This document shows positions 1 to 5,932 of a DNA stretch of 7,202 bases, piece after piece; positions within the stretch are counted from its first letter, which is position 1, and each line of letters begins with the position of its first letter. The DNA is taken from contig JAKSCN010000130.1 in NCBI GenBank assembly GCA_022360595.1, positions 1 to 7,202 on the forward strand, written 5' to 3'. A program made the position numbers and the translations under genes. This stretch comes from Chromatiales bacterium. GTDB taxonomy: Bacteria; Pseudomonadota; Gammaproteobacteria; Chromatiales; Chromatiaceae. A model generated the notes under the pieces. That model was not told the origin of the DNA and did no database searches. It saw only the letters and a list, made by a program, of their open reading frames with translations.

Positions 1-578
1 ACTATCAACTGGAAAAGGAGCCCGCCTTGGCCAAGTTGTGTCTGGATCTGGCGGCGGAGATCGAATTGACGCCGGAGATTGAGCAACGTCTTGCAGCGTT
101 CGATTTGCGCAAGGCCGAGCAGAAGAGTATTCAACAGCAACAGAGTCAACGCATCCAGGGGAAAGAGGCTTCCACGAAAAATGGGGCCAAAAAAACCACC
201 CTGAAACAGCTTGCGGCCCGAAGAGAGAAGCGCCGCAATCAGATCGAGGGGCTGCTAAGCGACGCCGATCAGGCAATTACCAAAGGTGACTTTCCCAGCG
301 CGGTGGATCATCTAAAGCAGGTGGCGAGTATTCAGCCGGAGAGCAGCGACTACTGGATCGAGATCGAGCGGGTGAAGCTGGCTATCGAGGATCAGATCGA
401 CAAGCTGGTGCGCCAGGGAGAGGTCTATTACGGCTATGATCAGTTGGAGGAGGCGGTCTCTACCTGGGAGGATGTGCTCATCCTCGATCCAGAACGTAAT
501 GATATTGCTGACCGCATAAACCGTGCGCGCAAAGTGCTGTTGAAACTAAAAACCATTAAAAACCAGAACGACGTCTGA
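1..578 (+). CDS. TPR-like hypothetical protein, 5' end outside the window
   Basis: I do not recognise a named family. The frame is open to the left edge (first whole codon at position 3), so the TTG at 27 is probably internal and the true start lies upstream. The visible part falls into three stretches: an acidic, Leu-rich helical segment; a low-complexity Gln/Lys/Arg-rich linker (about 120-240); and a C-terminal helical region. The last region reads as one or two tetratricopeptide-like repeats, with patterns such as ADQAITKGDFPSAVDHL and a second unit ending in VLILDPERNDIADRI. TPR proteins are usually scaffolds for protein-protein contact, and no enzymatic motif is visible. No membrane segment is seen in this part. 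The stop (576-578) directly abuts the stop of the convergent gene on the other strand. The coding call is firm; the TPR label is inference. Confidence 0.8.
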   Translation, partial: YQLEKEPALAKLCLDLAAEIELTPEIEQRLAAFDLRKAEQKSIQQQQSQRIQGKEASTKNGAKKTTLKQLAARREKRRNQIEGLLSDADQAITKGDFPSAVDHLKQVASIQPESSDYWIEIERVKLAIEDQIDKLVRQGEVYYGYDQLEEAVSTWEDVLILDPERNDIADRINRARKVLLKLKTIKNQNDV

Positions 579-1550
579 TTACTTGGCTGGCCGGGTGGTG
601 GATTGTATCTCGCCAGCCCAGAAGGCATTGTCGGGATCAAGAAAATCCTCCCAGGGCAGGTAATGAGAGCCATCACACGAGAAGTTAAGCCCGATCAGCC
701 CATTGAAAATGTTGACTGAGCCGGAACGCAGGTAGACTGTCTCATCGGCGTAGCGAAGCTGTTTGAATCCGTCCAGAATACTTTCAACCTTGTCCACTGG
801 AATTACTGCACTGTCCGGATAGGGACGCAGTGGGTAGGCGAAACAGATGTCGGGGTCAATGAGTGACTCCATCTCCAAAATGCGGTAGCGATAAGGATCA
901 TCGACTAACCAGAGGCTGGCCCGGCTACTGGAGAAGAGCAATTTGCCGTGAAATACGCCACGTTGGGTGAAGAGCTCCAGAATAATCGCCATCACTTCGT
1001 TGATATGCTCATCCAATACGCTTTTTGAGCGGGTTTGCTGGAACAAGAACTCCCGAATGGATGGGTCACCCTTAATCTGGCGCCACTGACCGGGTTCGTC
1101 GTAGAGCTGCTGGGTCAGGGGGAGATTACGCAGGTCAAAGTCGGCCCCCAACAACCCAATAACCTGTCCATCGACTTTAATCAACTGAATGGCTGTGATG
1201 CTGGGGCGTACCGACAGCAGACTGATATAGGCATCCGACAACCAGTAATCGACCGCTGGATAGACAGTTTTCAGATAGGGGCGTTGAGAGCGATCACGAC
1301 CGAAATGTTCGGGATAGTAACCATTGCGGTTAATGTTATCAGAGATCTGAATGCCATCGCGCTCCATGCAGTAGAGGAACGAGCAGTAGGGCAACTGCTC
1401 CACCATGTCGGCCAGTACCTGATTCAGCGCTTCACGATTGGGCCAGACTTTCCCGCAAGCGTCGGCTATCGCCGCCAATTGAGGGGCGATCATATCGGCT
1501 AGCGCTTGGCGCTGTTGGGCAATGCTGGCGGAGATAGGGTCGTTATTCAT
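579..1550 (-). CDS. Soluble PDC/Cache-like sensor-domain protein
   Basis: This 323-residue protein has no signal peptide and no convincing membrane helix. Residues about 54-142 resemble a PDC (PhoQ/DcuS/CitA) or dCache sensor fold: a strand with PYCSFLYC, then R90-P-Y, SDAYIS (105-110), RPSIT (115-119) and a closing strand IGLLGADFDL (131-140). Cache domains usually bind small ligands outside the cell and are fused to kinases, cyclases or chemoreceptors. Here the domain stands alone, with a C-terminal half (about 150-323) that I cannot assign and no output module. It follows maf by 25 nt on the same strand, so co-transcription is likely. No clear Shine-Dalgarno precedes the ATG at 1550. I chose it because the N-terminal helix starts there and the next Met (residue 20) has no better site. 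It may be a cytoplasmic sensor or a remodelled relic; the ligand is unknown. Confidence 0.82.
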   Translation of the reverse strand: MNNDPISASIAQQRQALADMIAPQLAAIADACGKVWPNREALNQVLADMVEQLPYCSFLYCMERDGIQISDNINRNGYYPEHFGRDRSQRPYLKTVYPAVDYWLSDAYISLLSVRPSITAIQLIKVDGQVIGLLGADFDLRNLPLTQQLYDEPGQWRQIKGDPSIREFLFQQTRSKSVLDEHINEVMAIILELFTQRGVFHGKLLFSSSRASLWLVDDPYRYRILEMESLIDPDICFAYPLRPYPDSAVIPVDKVESILDGFKQLRYADETVYLRSGSVNIFNGLIGLNFSCDGSHYLPWEDFLDPDNAFWAGEIQSTTRPAK

Positions 1551-1575
1551 AGGGTGTATGATCTGATCTCGAGGC

Positions 1576-2208
1576 CTAAGGCACCATTACACCCTGGCTC
1601 TGCAACAAAGTAATTAGTCTGATTAGCGGCAGACCAATCAGTGCATTTGGGTCATCGCCCTCCAATTTTTTGAAAAGCGAGATTCCCAGCCCCTCAGACT
1701 TGAAGCTGCCCGCGCAGTTCAACGGCTGCTCGGCATCGACATAGCGTTCTATTTGGGGTAGATCCAGATCGCGGAAATGGACATGGAAGAGTTCGCAGAG
1801 TGTCTGGCTGTTCTGGGTTGCTGTGTTGACCAGGCAGAGACCGGTGTAAAAGGTGATGCGTTTTCCGGAAGCTTCGCTGAGCTGGCGGATGGCATTCTCG
1901 CGACTACCCGGTTTTCCAAGAATCTTTCCGTCGTTGCAGGCGACTTGATCGGAGCCGATTACCAGACTGTTGGGGTGCAGCTGCGCCACCGCCTTTGCTT
2001 TTTCATAGGCCAGGCGGGTAACCAACTGTGCCGGTGACTCGTCCGGCAGGGCGGTTTCATCGATATCCGGTGAGGCAGTATCAAAAGGCAGCCCAAGGCG
2101 TGCCAACAGCTCTTTTCTGAAAGGCGAGGTAGAGGCGAGCACCAGCGGGTAAGGTAGTGCCGTCGAAGCGGAATTGGTCTGATCGGTCATGCTACAACTT
2201 GCTATCAT
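1576..2208 (-). CDS. yceF: Maf/YceF-type nucleoside triphosphate pyrophosphatase
   Basis: Maf proteins hydrolyse non-canonical or modified nucleoside triphosphates to the monophosphate and pyrophosphate in the cytoplasm. The YceF branch prefers 7-methyl-GTP. Visible motifs are the N-terminal ASTSPFR loop (25-31), D50-E51, K70 in the AYEKAKA helix, SDQV (86-89), GKPG (98-101) and the late signature LNCAGSFKSEGLG (163-175). The SDQ motif and the NCAGSFKSEG signature are what I know as YceF-type rather than YhdE-type, which prefers dTTP and UTP. The length of 210 residues is slightly above the usual, because the ATG at 2208 adds about six residues. An ATG at 2190 (starting MTDQTNS) may be the true start, since neither has a good Shine-Dalgarno. 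The position divergent from yceD-rpmF-plsX matches the E. coli neighbourhood, except that oadGAB lies between. The PDC protein gene follows 25 nt downstream. Confidence 0.95.
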   Translation of the reverse strand: MIASCSMTDQTNSASTALPYPLVLASTSPFRKELLARLGLPFDTASPDIDETALPDESPAQLVTRLAYEKAKAVAQLHPNSLVIGSDQVACNDGKILGKPGSRENAIRQLSEASGKRITFYTGLCLVNTATQNSQTLCELFHVHFRDLDLPQIERYVDAEQPLNCAGSFKSEGLGISLFKKLEGDDPNALIGLPLIRLITLLQSQGVMVP

Positions 2209-2388
2209 TTATGGAGGTGAAATTCTAACAAAAGGCTTTGGGTTTTTGAGAGATTTCTTTATCCTAAAGAAAGATAACGTAGCAGATATAAATTAGTACG
2301 ACTATCCAAATCATAAATTTACTTTATAGGGGATAAAATTCATTAATATATTCAATAATCAATATTGGATTAGTAAATATTAAAACAA

Positions 2389-2401
2389 TATCAATGAGTT
2401 A
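2389..2401 (+). promoter_or_regulatory. Candidate IHF binding site upstream of the oadG promoter
   Basis: TATCAATGAGTTA fits the IHF consensus WATCAANNNNTTR at every fixed position. It is preceded by an A/T-rich tract of about 50 bases, as favoured for IHF binding, and ends 25 bases before the -35 box at 2427. IHF bends DNA sharply and could bring an upstream activator to the polymerase. The consensus is loose enough to occur by chance in AT-rich DNA, so this is a candidate only. Confidence 0.45.
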
Positions 2402-2426
2402 TACTGTTAGGGTTATTGCTAGTCTC

Positions 2427-2455
2427 TTGACAGAGTCAGTGATTTCCCATAGAAA
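2427..2455 (+). promoter_or_regulatory. Putative sigma-70 promoter of oadGAB
   Basis: A perfect -35 hexamer TTGACA (2427-2432) is followed after 17 bases by TAGAAA (2450-2455), which matches the -10 consensus at four of six positions. Transcription would start near 2462 and give a leader of about 57 nt before the oadG ATG at 2519. The weak -10 with a perfect -35 and a nearby IHF-like site suggests regulated expression. The start site is predicted, not shown. Confidence 0.55.
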
Positions 2456-2504
2456 AACTTGCCCGTCCCAAAACTTCAGCTTATGAGGTTATCAATTTCG
2501 GGCC

Positions 2505-2510
2505 AGGAGA
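2505..2510 (+). promoter_or_regulatory. Shine-Dalgarno site that fixes the oadG start
   Basis: AGGAGA lies 8 bases before the ATG at 2519. This site decides between that ATG and an in-frame TTG at 2459. The TTG has no ribosome site, would fall at or before the predicted transcript start, and would put a 20-residue polar extension before the membrane helix. Confidence 0.8.
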
Positions 2511-2518
2511 AAGTAAAA

Positions 2519-2770
2519 ATGCCTATTTCAGACCTCTTAATGGAAGGTGTAAACCTGATGCTTATCGGCATGGGAATGGTTTTTGTCTTCCTGGCGATAC
2601 TGGTCGTCGCCATGAATGGAATGTCCCGGTTAGCGAAAGCCTTGATCGGTGATGAAGTTCAACAGCCGTCCACTCCAACGGCCGCCGTACCCCAGGCAGG
2701 CGCTGGAGATGAAGAAGTCACCGCTGTGATCGCCGCGGCCATAAGCCGTTTCAGATCTGCGAAGAAATAA
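2519..2770 (+). CDS. oadG: Oxaloacetate decarboxylase gamma subunit (small membrane anchor)
   Basis: OadG is the small membrane subunit that joins the soluble alpha subunit to the membrane-bound beta subunit of the Na+-pumping oxaloacetate decarboxylase. The 83-residue product has a short N-terminus (PISDLLMEGVN), one hydrophobic helix at about 12-33 (LMLIGMGMVFVFLAILVVAM) and a Pro/Ala linker. It ends in a helical tail, EEVTAVIAAAISRFRSAKK, of the kind that contacts OadA. Size, topology and position immediately before oadA fit the family. Oddly, the whole protein contains no histidine. The Klebsiella subunit has C-terminal histidines reported to bind zinc, so the metal-binding role seems absent here. 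The gene is followed by a 77-base gap with a hairpin before oadA. Confidence 0.93.
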   Translation: MPISDLLMEGVNLMLIGMGMVFVFLAILVVAMNGMSRLAKALIGDEVQQPSTPTAAVPQAGAGDEEVTAVIAAAISRFRSAKK

Positions 2771-2771
2771 A

Positions 2772-2801
2772 TGTGTTTCGTAACAAAAACATCGAAACAC
2801 A
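2772..2801 (+). other. Hairpin in the oadG-oadA gap
   Basis: TGTGTTTCG (2772-2780) pairs perfectly with CGAAACACA (2793-2801) around a 12-base A-rich loop, starting one base after the oadG stop codon. No T-run follows, so it is unlikely to be a full terminator. A second small stem, TGCGT (2811-2815) with ACGCA (2821-2825), lies just before the oadA ribosome site AAGAAG (2835-2840). These could set an RNA-processing or stability boundary, or tune OadA translation. Confidence 0.5.
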
Positions 2802-2847
2802 CCCGTTCACTGCGTTAAGCACGCAATAACCTTTAAGAAGCGAACCT

Positions 2848-4650
2848 ATGAGCGAGAAAAAACCTTTAGGTATAACCGACGTTGTCCTTCGTGATGGTCA
2901 CCAATCACTGCTAGCCACCCGCATGCGGATTGATGATATGTTGCCCATCGCCTCCAAGCTGGATCAGGTGGGATTCTGGTCGCTGGAGACCTGGGGGGGA
3001 GCAACCTTCGACGCCTGTATCCGCTATCTTGGGGAAGATCCATGGGAACGTCTCCGTAAGCTCAAGGCCGCTATGCCGAACACACCTATGCAGATGCTGT
3101 TCCGCGCCCAGAACATCCTCGGCTATCGCCATTATGCCGATGACGTGGTTGAGAAATTCGTTGAACGCGCCGCCGAAAACGGCATGGACGTGTTCCGTAT
3201 TTTCGACGCGATGAACGATCTGCGTAACTTTGAAACCGCCATTAAAGCGACACTGAAAGTTGGCAAACACGCCCAGGGCACCATGTCCTATACCGTCAGC
3301 CCGGTCCACAACATCGACTACTGGGTAGACATGGCGAAGCGCCTGGAAGATATGGGTAGTAACTCTATCTGTATCAAGGATATGGCCGGTCTGCTTAAAC
3401 CGTATGTCTGTTACGAGCTGGTCAGCCGTCTGAAAGAGACTGTTGATGTGCCGATTGCTATGCAGTCTCACGCCACTACCGGCATGAGCACTACTACCAA
3501 CATTAAGGCGGCCGAAGCGGGCATCGATATGCTCGATACCTCTATCTCCTCCATGAGTATGACCTACGGCCACTCCGCCACTGAGTCGGTAGTAGCTATT
3601 CTGGATGAGACCGACCGTGATACCGGTCTGGATCTCAATCTGTTGGAAGAGATCGCTGCCTACTTCCGTGAAGTACGCAAGAAGTACGCTAAATTCGAAG
3701 GCTCTCTGAAAGGTGTTGATTCACGCATCCTTGTTGCCCAGGTGCCTGGTGGCATGCTGACCAACATGGAGAACCAACTGCGCGAACAGAACGCCTCTGA
3801 CAAGTTCGATGATGTACTGGATGAGATTCCCCGTGTGCGCGAAGATCTCGGTTTCATCCCACTGGTAACCCCCACATCTCAGATCGTTGGTACCCAGTCG
3901 GTTATCAATGTGCTGATGGGCGAGCGCTACAAAAACATCACCAAAGAGACTGCCGGTGTTTTGCGTGGTGAATACGGCGCCTCTCCGGCACCAGTTAATG
4001 CCGAGCTGCAGGCAAAAGTATTGGGTGAGGGTGAGGAAGCTATCACCTGTCGTCCTGCTGACCTGCTCAAGCCCGAAGTGGAAAAACTCACTGCTGAGTT
4101 CGACCAACTGGCCAAAGATAAGGGTATCCGCGTGGCTGATGCCAAGATCGATGATGTGCTGATCTACGCACTGTTCCCGCAGATCGGTCTCAAGTTCCTT
4201 GAGAATCGCGATAATCCAGATGCCTTTGAGCCCGCGCCAGGTAAAGAGCCTGAACCAGCTCCAGCCGCCGCAGCACCTGCTGCAGCCAGTGGCGGTCCTG
4301 AAGCCTACACCGTCAGCGTTAACGGCAAAGCCTACAATGTGACGGTTGCCGCCGGTGGCGAGATCCAAAACGTTGCCCCGGCTGCGGCTGCAGCAGAACC
4401 CGCAGCAGCGGCACCGGCTGCAGCACCTTCTGGTGCCAGCGAACCTGTACCGGCACCTCTCGCTGGTAACGTCTTCAAGGTGAAAGTTGCCCAGGGCCAG
4501 TCGGTCAATAAGGGCGATGTCATCATGATCATGGAAGCGATGAAGATGGAGACCGAAGTACGTTCACCGATGGGCGGTGTGATTGCAGCCGTTAACGTCA
4601 AGGAAGGCGATGCAGTACAGGCTGGTGAAACCCTGGTGATGGTGGGCTAA
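2848..4650 (+). CDS. oadA: Oxaloacetate decarboxylase alpha subunit (biotin carboxyltransferase)
   Basis: OadA transfers the carboxyl group of oxaloacetate to its own biotin, releasing pyruvate; OadB then decarboxylates the carboxybiotin. Of 600 residues, about 5-270 form the carboxyltransferase TIM barrel: RDGHQS (15-20, metal ligand D16), FRAQN (85-89), SICIKDM with K177 (the carbamylated-lysine position) and QSHATTG (206-212). The conserved C-terminal part of this half follows to about 460. Then come an Ala/Pro linker (about 462-486), the association segment YTVSVNGKAYNVTV (487-500), a second Ala/Pro linker (about 510-537) and the biotinyl domain with EAMKM (biotin on K566). The order and length are those of the full-length family. 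The oddity is Q206 in place of the first His of the HxH metal-ligand pair; H208 is kept. Other small changes from enzymes I recall are RGQN to RAQN and DTAISSM to DTSISSM. Pyruvate carboxylase subunit B is an alternative, made unlikely by oadG and oadB. Confidence 0.96.
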   Translation: MSEKKPLGITDVVLRDGHQSLLATRMRIDDMLPIASKLDQVGFWSLETWGGATFDACIRYLGEDPWERLRKLKAAMPNTPMQMLFRAQNILGYRHYADDVVEKFVERAAENGMDVFRIFDAMNDLRNFETAIKATLKVGKHAQGTMSYTVSPVHNIDYWVDMAKRLEDMGSNSICIKDMAGLLKPYVCYELVSRLKETVDVPIAMQSHATTGMSTTTNIKAAEAGIDMLDTSISSMSMTYGHSATESVVAILDETDRDTGLDLNLLEEIAAYFREVRKKYAKFEGSLKGVDSRILVAQVPGGMLTNMENQLREQNASDKFDDVLDEIPRVREDLGFIPLVTPTSQIVGTQSVINVLMGERYKNITKETAGVLRGEYGASPAPVNAELQAKVLGEGEEAITCRPADLLKPEVEKLTAEFDQLAKDKGIRVADAKIDDVLIYALFPQIGLKFLENRDNPDAFEPAPGKEPEPAPAAAAPAAASGGPEAYTVSVNGKAYNVTVAAGGEIQNVAPAAAAAEPAAAAPAAAPSGASEPVPAPLAGNVFKVKVAQGQSVNKGDVIMIMEAMKMETEVRSPMGGVIAAVNVKEGDAVQAGETLVMVG

Positions 4651-4651
4651 T

Positions 4652-5788
4652 ATGGGCGCTAGTTTTGACGCATTGTGGCAATCCATGGGGATTGCCAACT
4701 TTGAAATGGGCCAACTATTTATGATGCTGGTTGGCGGTATTTTGATCTTTTTGGCTGTCGCCAAAAAGTTTGAACCACTGCTGCTGCTTCCCATTGGTTT
4801 TGGCGCCATTCTCAGTAACATTCCTGTGGCCGGTATTGCCGGACCAGATGGGCTGCTCGGCTATGTCTATAGTGTCGGTATTGAAACCGGTATATTCCCA
4901 CTCCTGATTTTCATGGGGGTAGGAGCATTGACCGACTTTAGCGCACTGATCGCAATGCCGAAGACGCTGTTTCTTGGCGCCGCGGCCCAGTTTGGCATCT
5001 TTGCCACCCTGCTGGGGGCATTGGCGCTGAATATGGTGCCCGGTATGGAGTACTCGCTGGCAGATGCCTCGGCGATTGCGATCATCGGAGGCGCGGATGG
5101 ACCAACAGCTATTTTCCTGGCCTCCCGGTTATCGCCGGATCTGCTCGGCGCCATTGCTGTTGCGGCTTACTCCTACATGGCTTTGGTGCCGATTATCCAG
5201 CCCCCGATCATGAAGGCACTGACCACCGAGGAAGAGCGCAAAGTGGTTATGTCGCAGCTACGTCCGGTGAGCAAACTGGAGAAGGTCCTGTTCCCATTCA
5301 GCGTGCTGGTGCTCTGTGTCATGTTCCTACCCTCGGCGGCTCCCCTGATCGGTATGCTGATGTTCGGCAACATATTGAAAGAGGTTGGCGTTGTGGATCG
5401 TTTGAGCCGTGCGGCTCAGAATGAGATCATCAACATCGTTACTATCTTCCTCGGGCTGGCTGTCGGCTCCAAACTTTCAGCGGACAAATTCCTGACCGTG
5501 GAAACGTTGGGAATTCTGGGGCTTGGTGCTGTAGCCTTTTGTATCGGTACCGCCACTGGTGTATTGATGGGTAAAGCAATGCATCGCATCTCAGGTGGCA
5601 AAGTCAACCCACTGATCGGTGCGGCTGGTGTATCCGCAGTACCGATGGCCGCTCGTGTAGTGAATAAGGTTGGCCTGGAAGCGAATCACCACAACTTCCT
5701 GCTGATGCACGCGATGGGCCCCAACGTTGCCGGGGTAATCGGCTCTGCAGTAGCTGCAGGTGTGTTATTGGCTGTGGTTGGCGGTTAA
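4652..5788 (+). CDS. oadB: Na+-translocating oxaloacetate decarboxylase beta subunit
   Basis: OadB is the integral membrane subunit that decarboxylates carboxybiotin on OadA and couples this to Na+ export. The 378-residue sequence is hydrophobic almost throughout, with a glycine-rich multi-helix pattern. Residues reported as essential in the Klebsiella protein are all present at a constant offset of 54: D149 in GGADGPT (D203), Y175 in AAYSYMA (Y229), and N319, G323 and S328 in NPLIGAAGVS (N373, G377, S382). The offset means a shorter N-terminus, as in many family members. This block argues for a working sodium pump. The ATG lies one base after the oadA stop with only a weak GGTGGG upstream, so translational coupling to oadA is likely. 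Methylmalonyl-CoA or glutaconyl-CoA decarboxylase beta subunits are close relatives, but the alpha subunit here settles the substrate as oxaloacetate. Confidence 0.96.
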   Translation: MGASFDALWQSMGIANFEMGQLFMMLVGGILIFLAVAKKFEPLLLLPIGFGAILSNIPVAGIAGPDGLLGYVYSVGIETGIFPLLIFMGVGALTDFSALIAMPKTLFLGAAAQFGIFATLLGALALNMVPGMEYSLADASAIAIIGGADGPTAIFLASRLSPDLLGAIAVAAYSYMALVPIIQPPIMKALTTEEERKVVMSQLRPVSKLEKVLFPFSVLVLCVMFLPSAAPLIGMLMFGNILKEVGVVDRLSRAAQNEIINIVTIFLGLAVGSKLSADKFLTVETLGILGLGAVAFCIGTATGVLMGKAMHRISGGKVNPLIGAAGVSAVPMAARVVNKVGLEANHHNFLLMHAMGPNVAGVIGSAVAAGVLLAVVGG

Positions 5789-5816
5789 CACTTCACCGAA
5801 AACCCATCAACCTACC

Positions 5817-5849
5817 TGGCCAGCGGCACATTTTGTGTGTCGCTGGCCA
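5817..5849 (+). terminator. Strong hairpin after oadB, without a U-tract
   Basis: TGGCCAGCG (5817-5825) pairs perfectly with CGCTGGCCA (5841-5849). The stem continues inward through a G-U pair and CACA/TGTG to a 5-base loop, about 14 pairs in all. It begins 28 bases after the oadB stop. No T-run follows, so it is not a textbook intrinsic terminator. It may protect the oad mRNA 3' end or act with Rho. Confidence 0.45.
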
Positions 5850-5894
5850 AATCACCCCAACATCTTGTCTAAATCAGTGATCAGTCACAATTTT

Positions 5895-5923
5895 TTGACC
5901 TGGTCATGATCTCGTAATATCAT
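5895..5923 (+). promoter_or_regulatory. Putative sigma-70 promoter of yceD-rpmF-plsX
   Basis: TTGACC (5895-5900) and TATCAT (5918-5923) each match consensus at five of six positions and are separated by the optimal 17 bases. The start of transcription would fall near 5930, about three bases before the yceD ATG. Immediately upstream is a small dyad, AGTGA-TCAG-TCACA (5876-5889), that could be an operator. No other good promoter was seen in this gap. Confidence 0.6.
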
Positions 5924-5932
5924 TGCGCGCTT

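Larger units (their letters stand above)
2209..2518. other. AT-rich divergent intergenic region between yceF and oadG
   Basis: This 310-base gap is strikingly richer in A+T than the genes on either side, most of all at about 2265-2400. I find no coding frame of credible length, no tRNA and no mobile-element ends. It holds an IHF consensus and a promoter reading toward oadG (listed separately). It also has an 8-bp palindrome CAATATTG (2360-2367) flanked by TAATC (2356-2360) and GATTA (2368-2372), and two copies of ATTAGTA (2292-2298 and 2369-2375). No confident promoter for yceF was found on the minus strand; a TAGAAT box (2222-2227) is the best -10 candidate but lacks a good -35. AT-rich DNA here could be bendable promoter DNA or bind a nucleoid protein. 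Confidence 0.7.

Noticed and set aside
1035..1502. 155-codon plus-strand frame opposite the PDC protein gene
   Set aside because: It is a shadow of the conserved minus-strand gene, with no ribosome site or recognisable motif.
2213..2248. GGAGGTGA on the plus strand as the ribosome site of a small unlisted gene
   Set aside because: No ATG or GTG lies at suitable spacing, and the only in-frame option is a short ATT- or TTG-started peptide ending by about 2296.
2400..2420. Sigma-54 type -24/-12 promoter, considered because of the IHF site
   Set aside because: No GG and GC pair with 10-base spacing is present; the region around GGGTTATTGCT does not fit.
2459..2518. N-terminal extension of oadG from an in-frame TTG
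   Set aside because: It has no ribosome site, lies at the predicted transcript start and adds a polar segment before the membrane helix. The ATG at 2519 has AGGAGA at good spacing.
2911..3573. Long 220-codon open frame on the minus strand inside oadA
   Set aside because: It is antisense to a strongly conserved catalytic domain; the translation is His/Gly-rich without family features. The same applies to minus-strand frames at 3721-4368 and 4867-5154.
4255..4440. GCAGC-rich repeats in oadA as a tandem repeat or sign of recombination
   Set aside because: These encode the two Ala/Pro hinges normal for OadA between the carboxyltransferase, association and biotinyl segments.
5877..5896. Short stem GTGA-TCAG-TCAC followed by six T as an intrinsic terminator
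   Set aside because: The stem is only 4 bp with low GC, and the T-run overlaps the -35 box of the yceD promoter. A small operator-like dyad is equally likely. It is not a CRP site, because the spacer is 4 and not 6.
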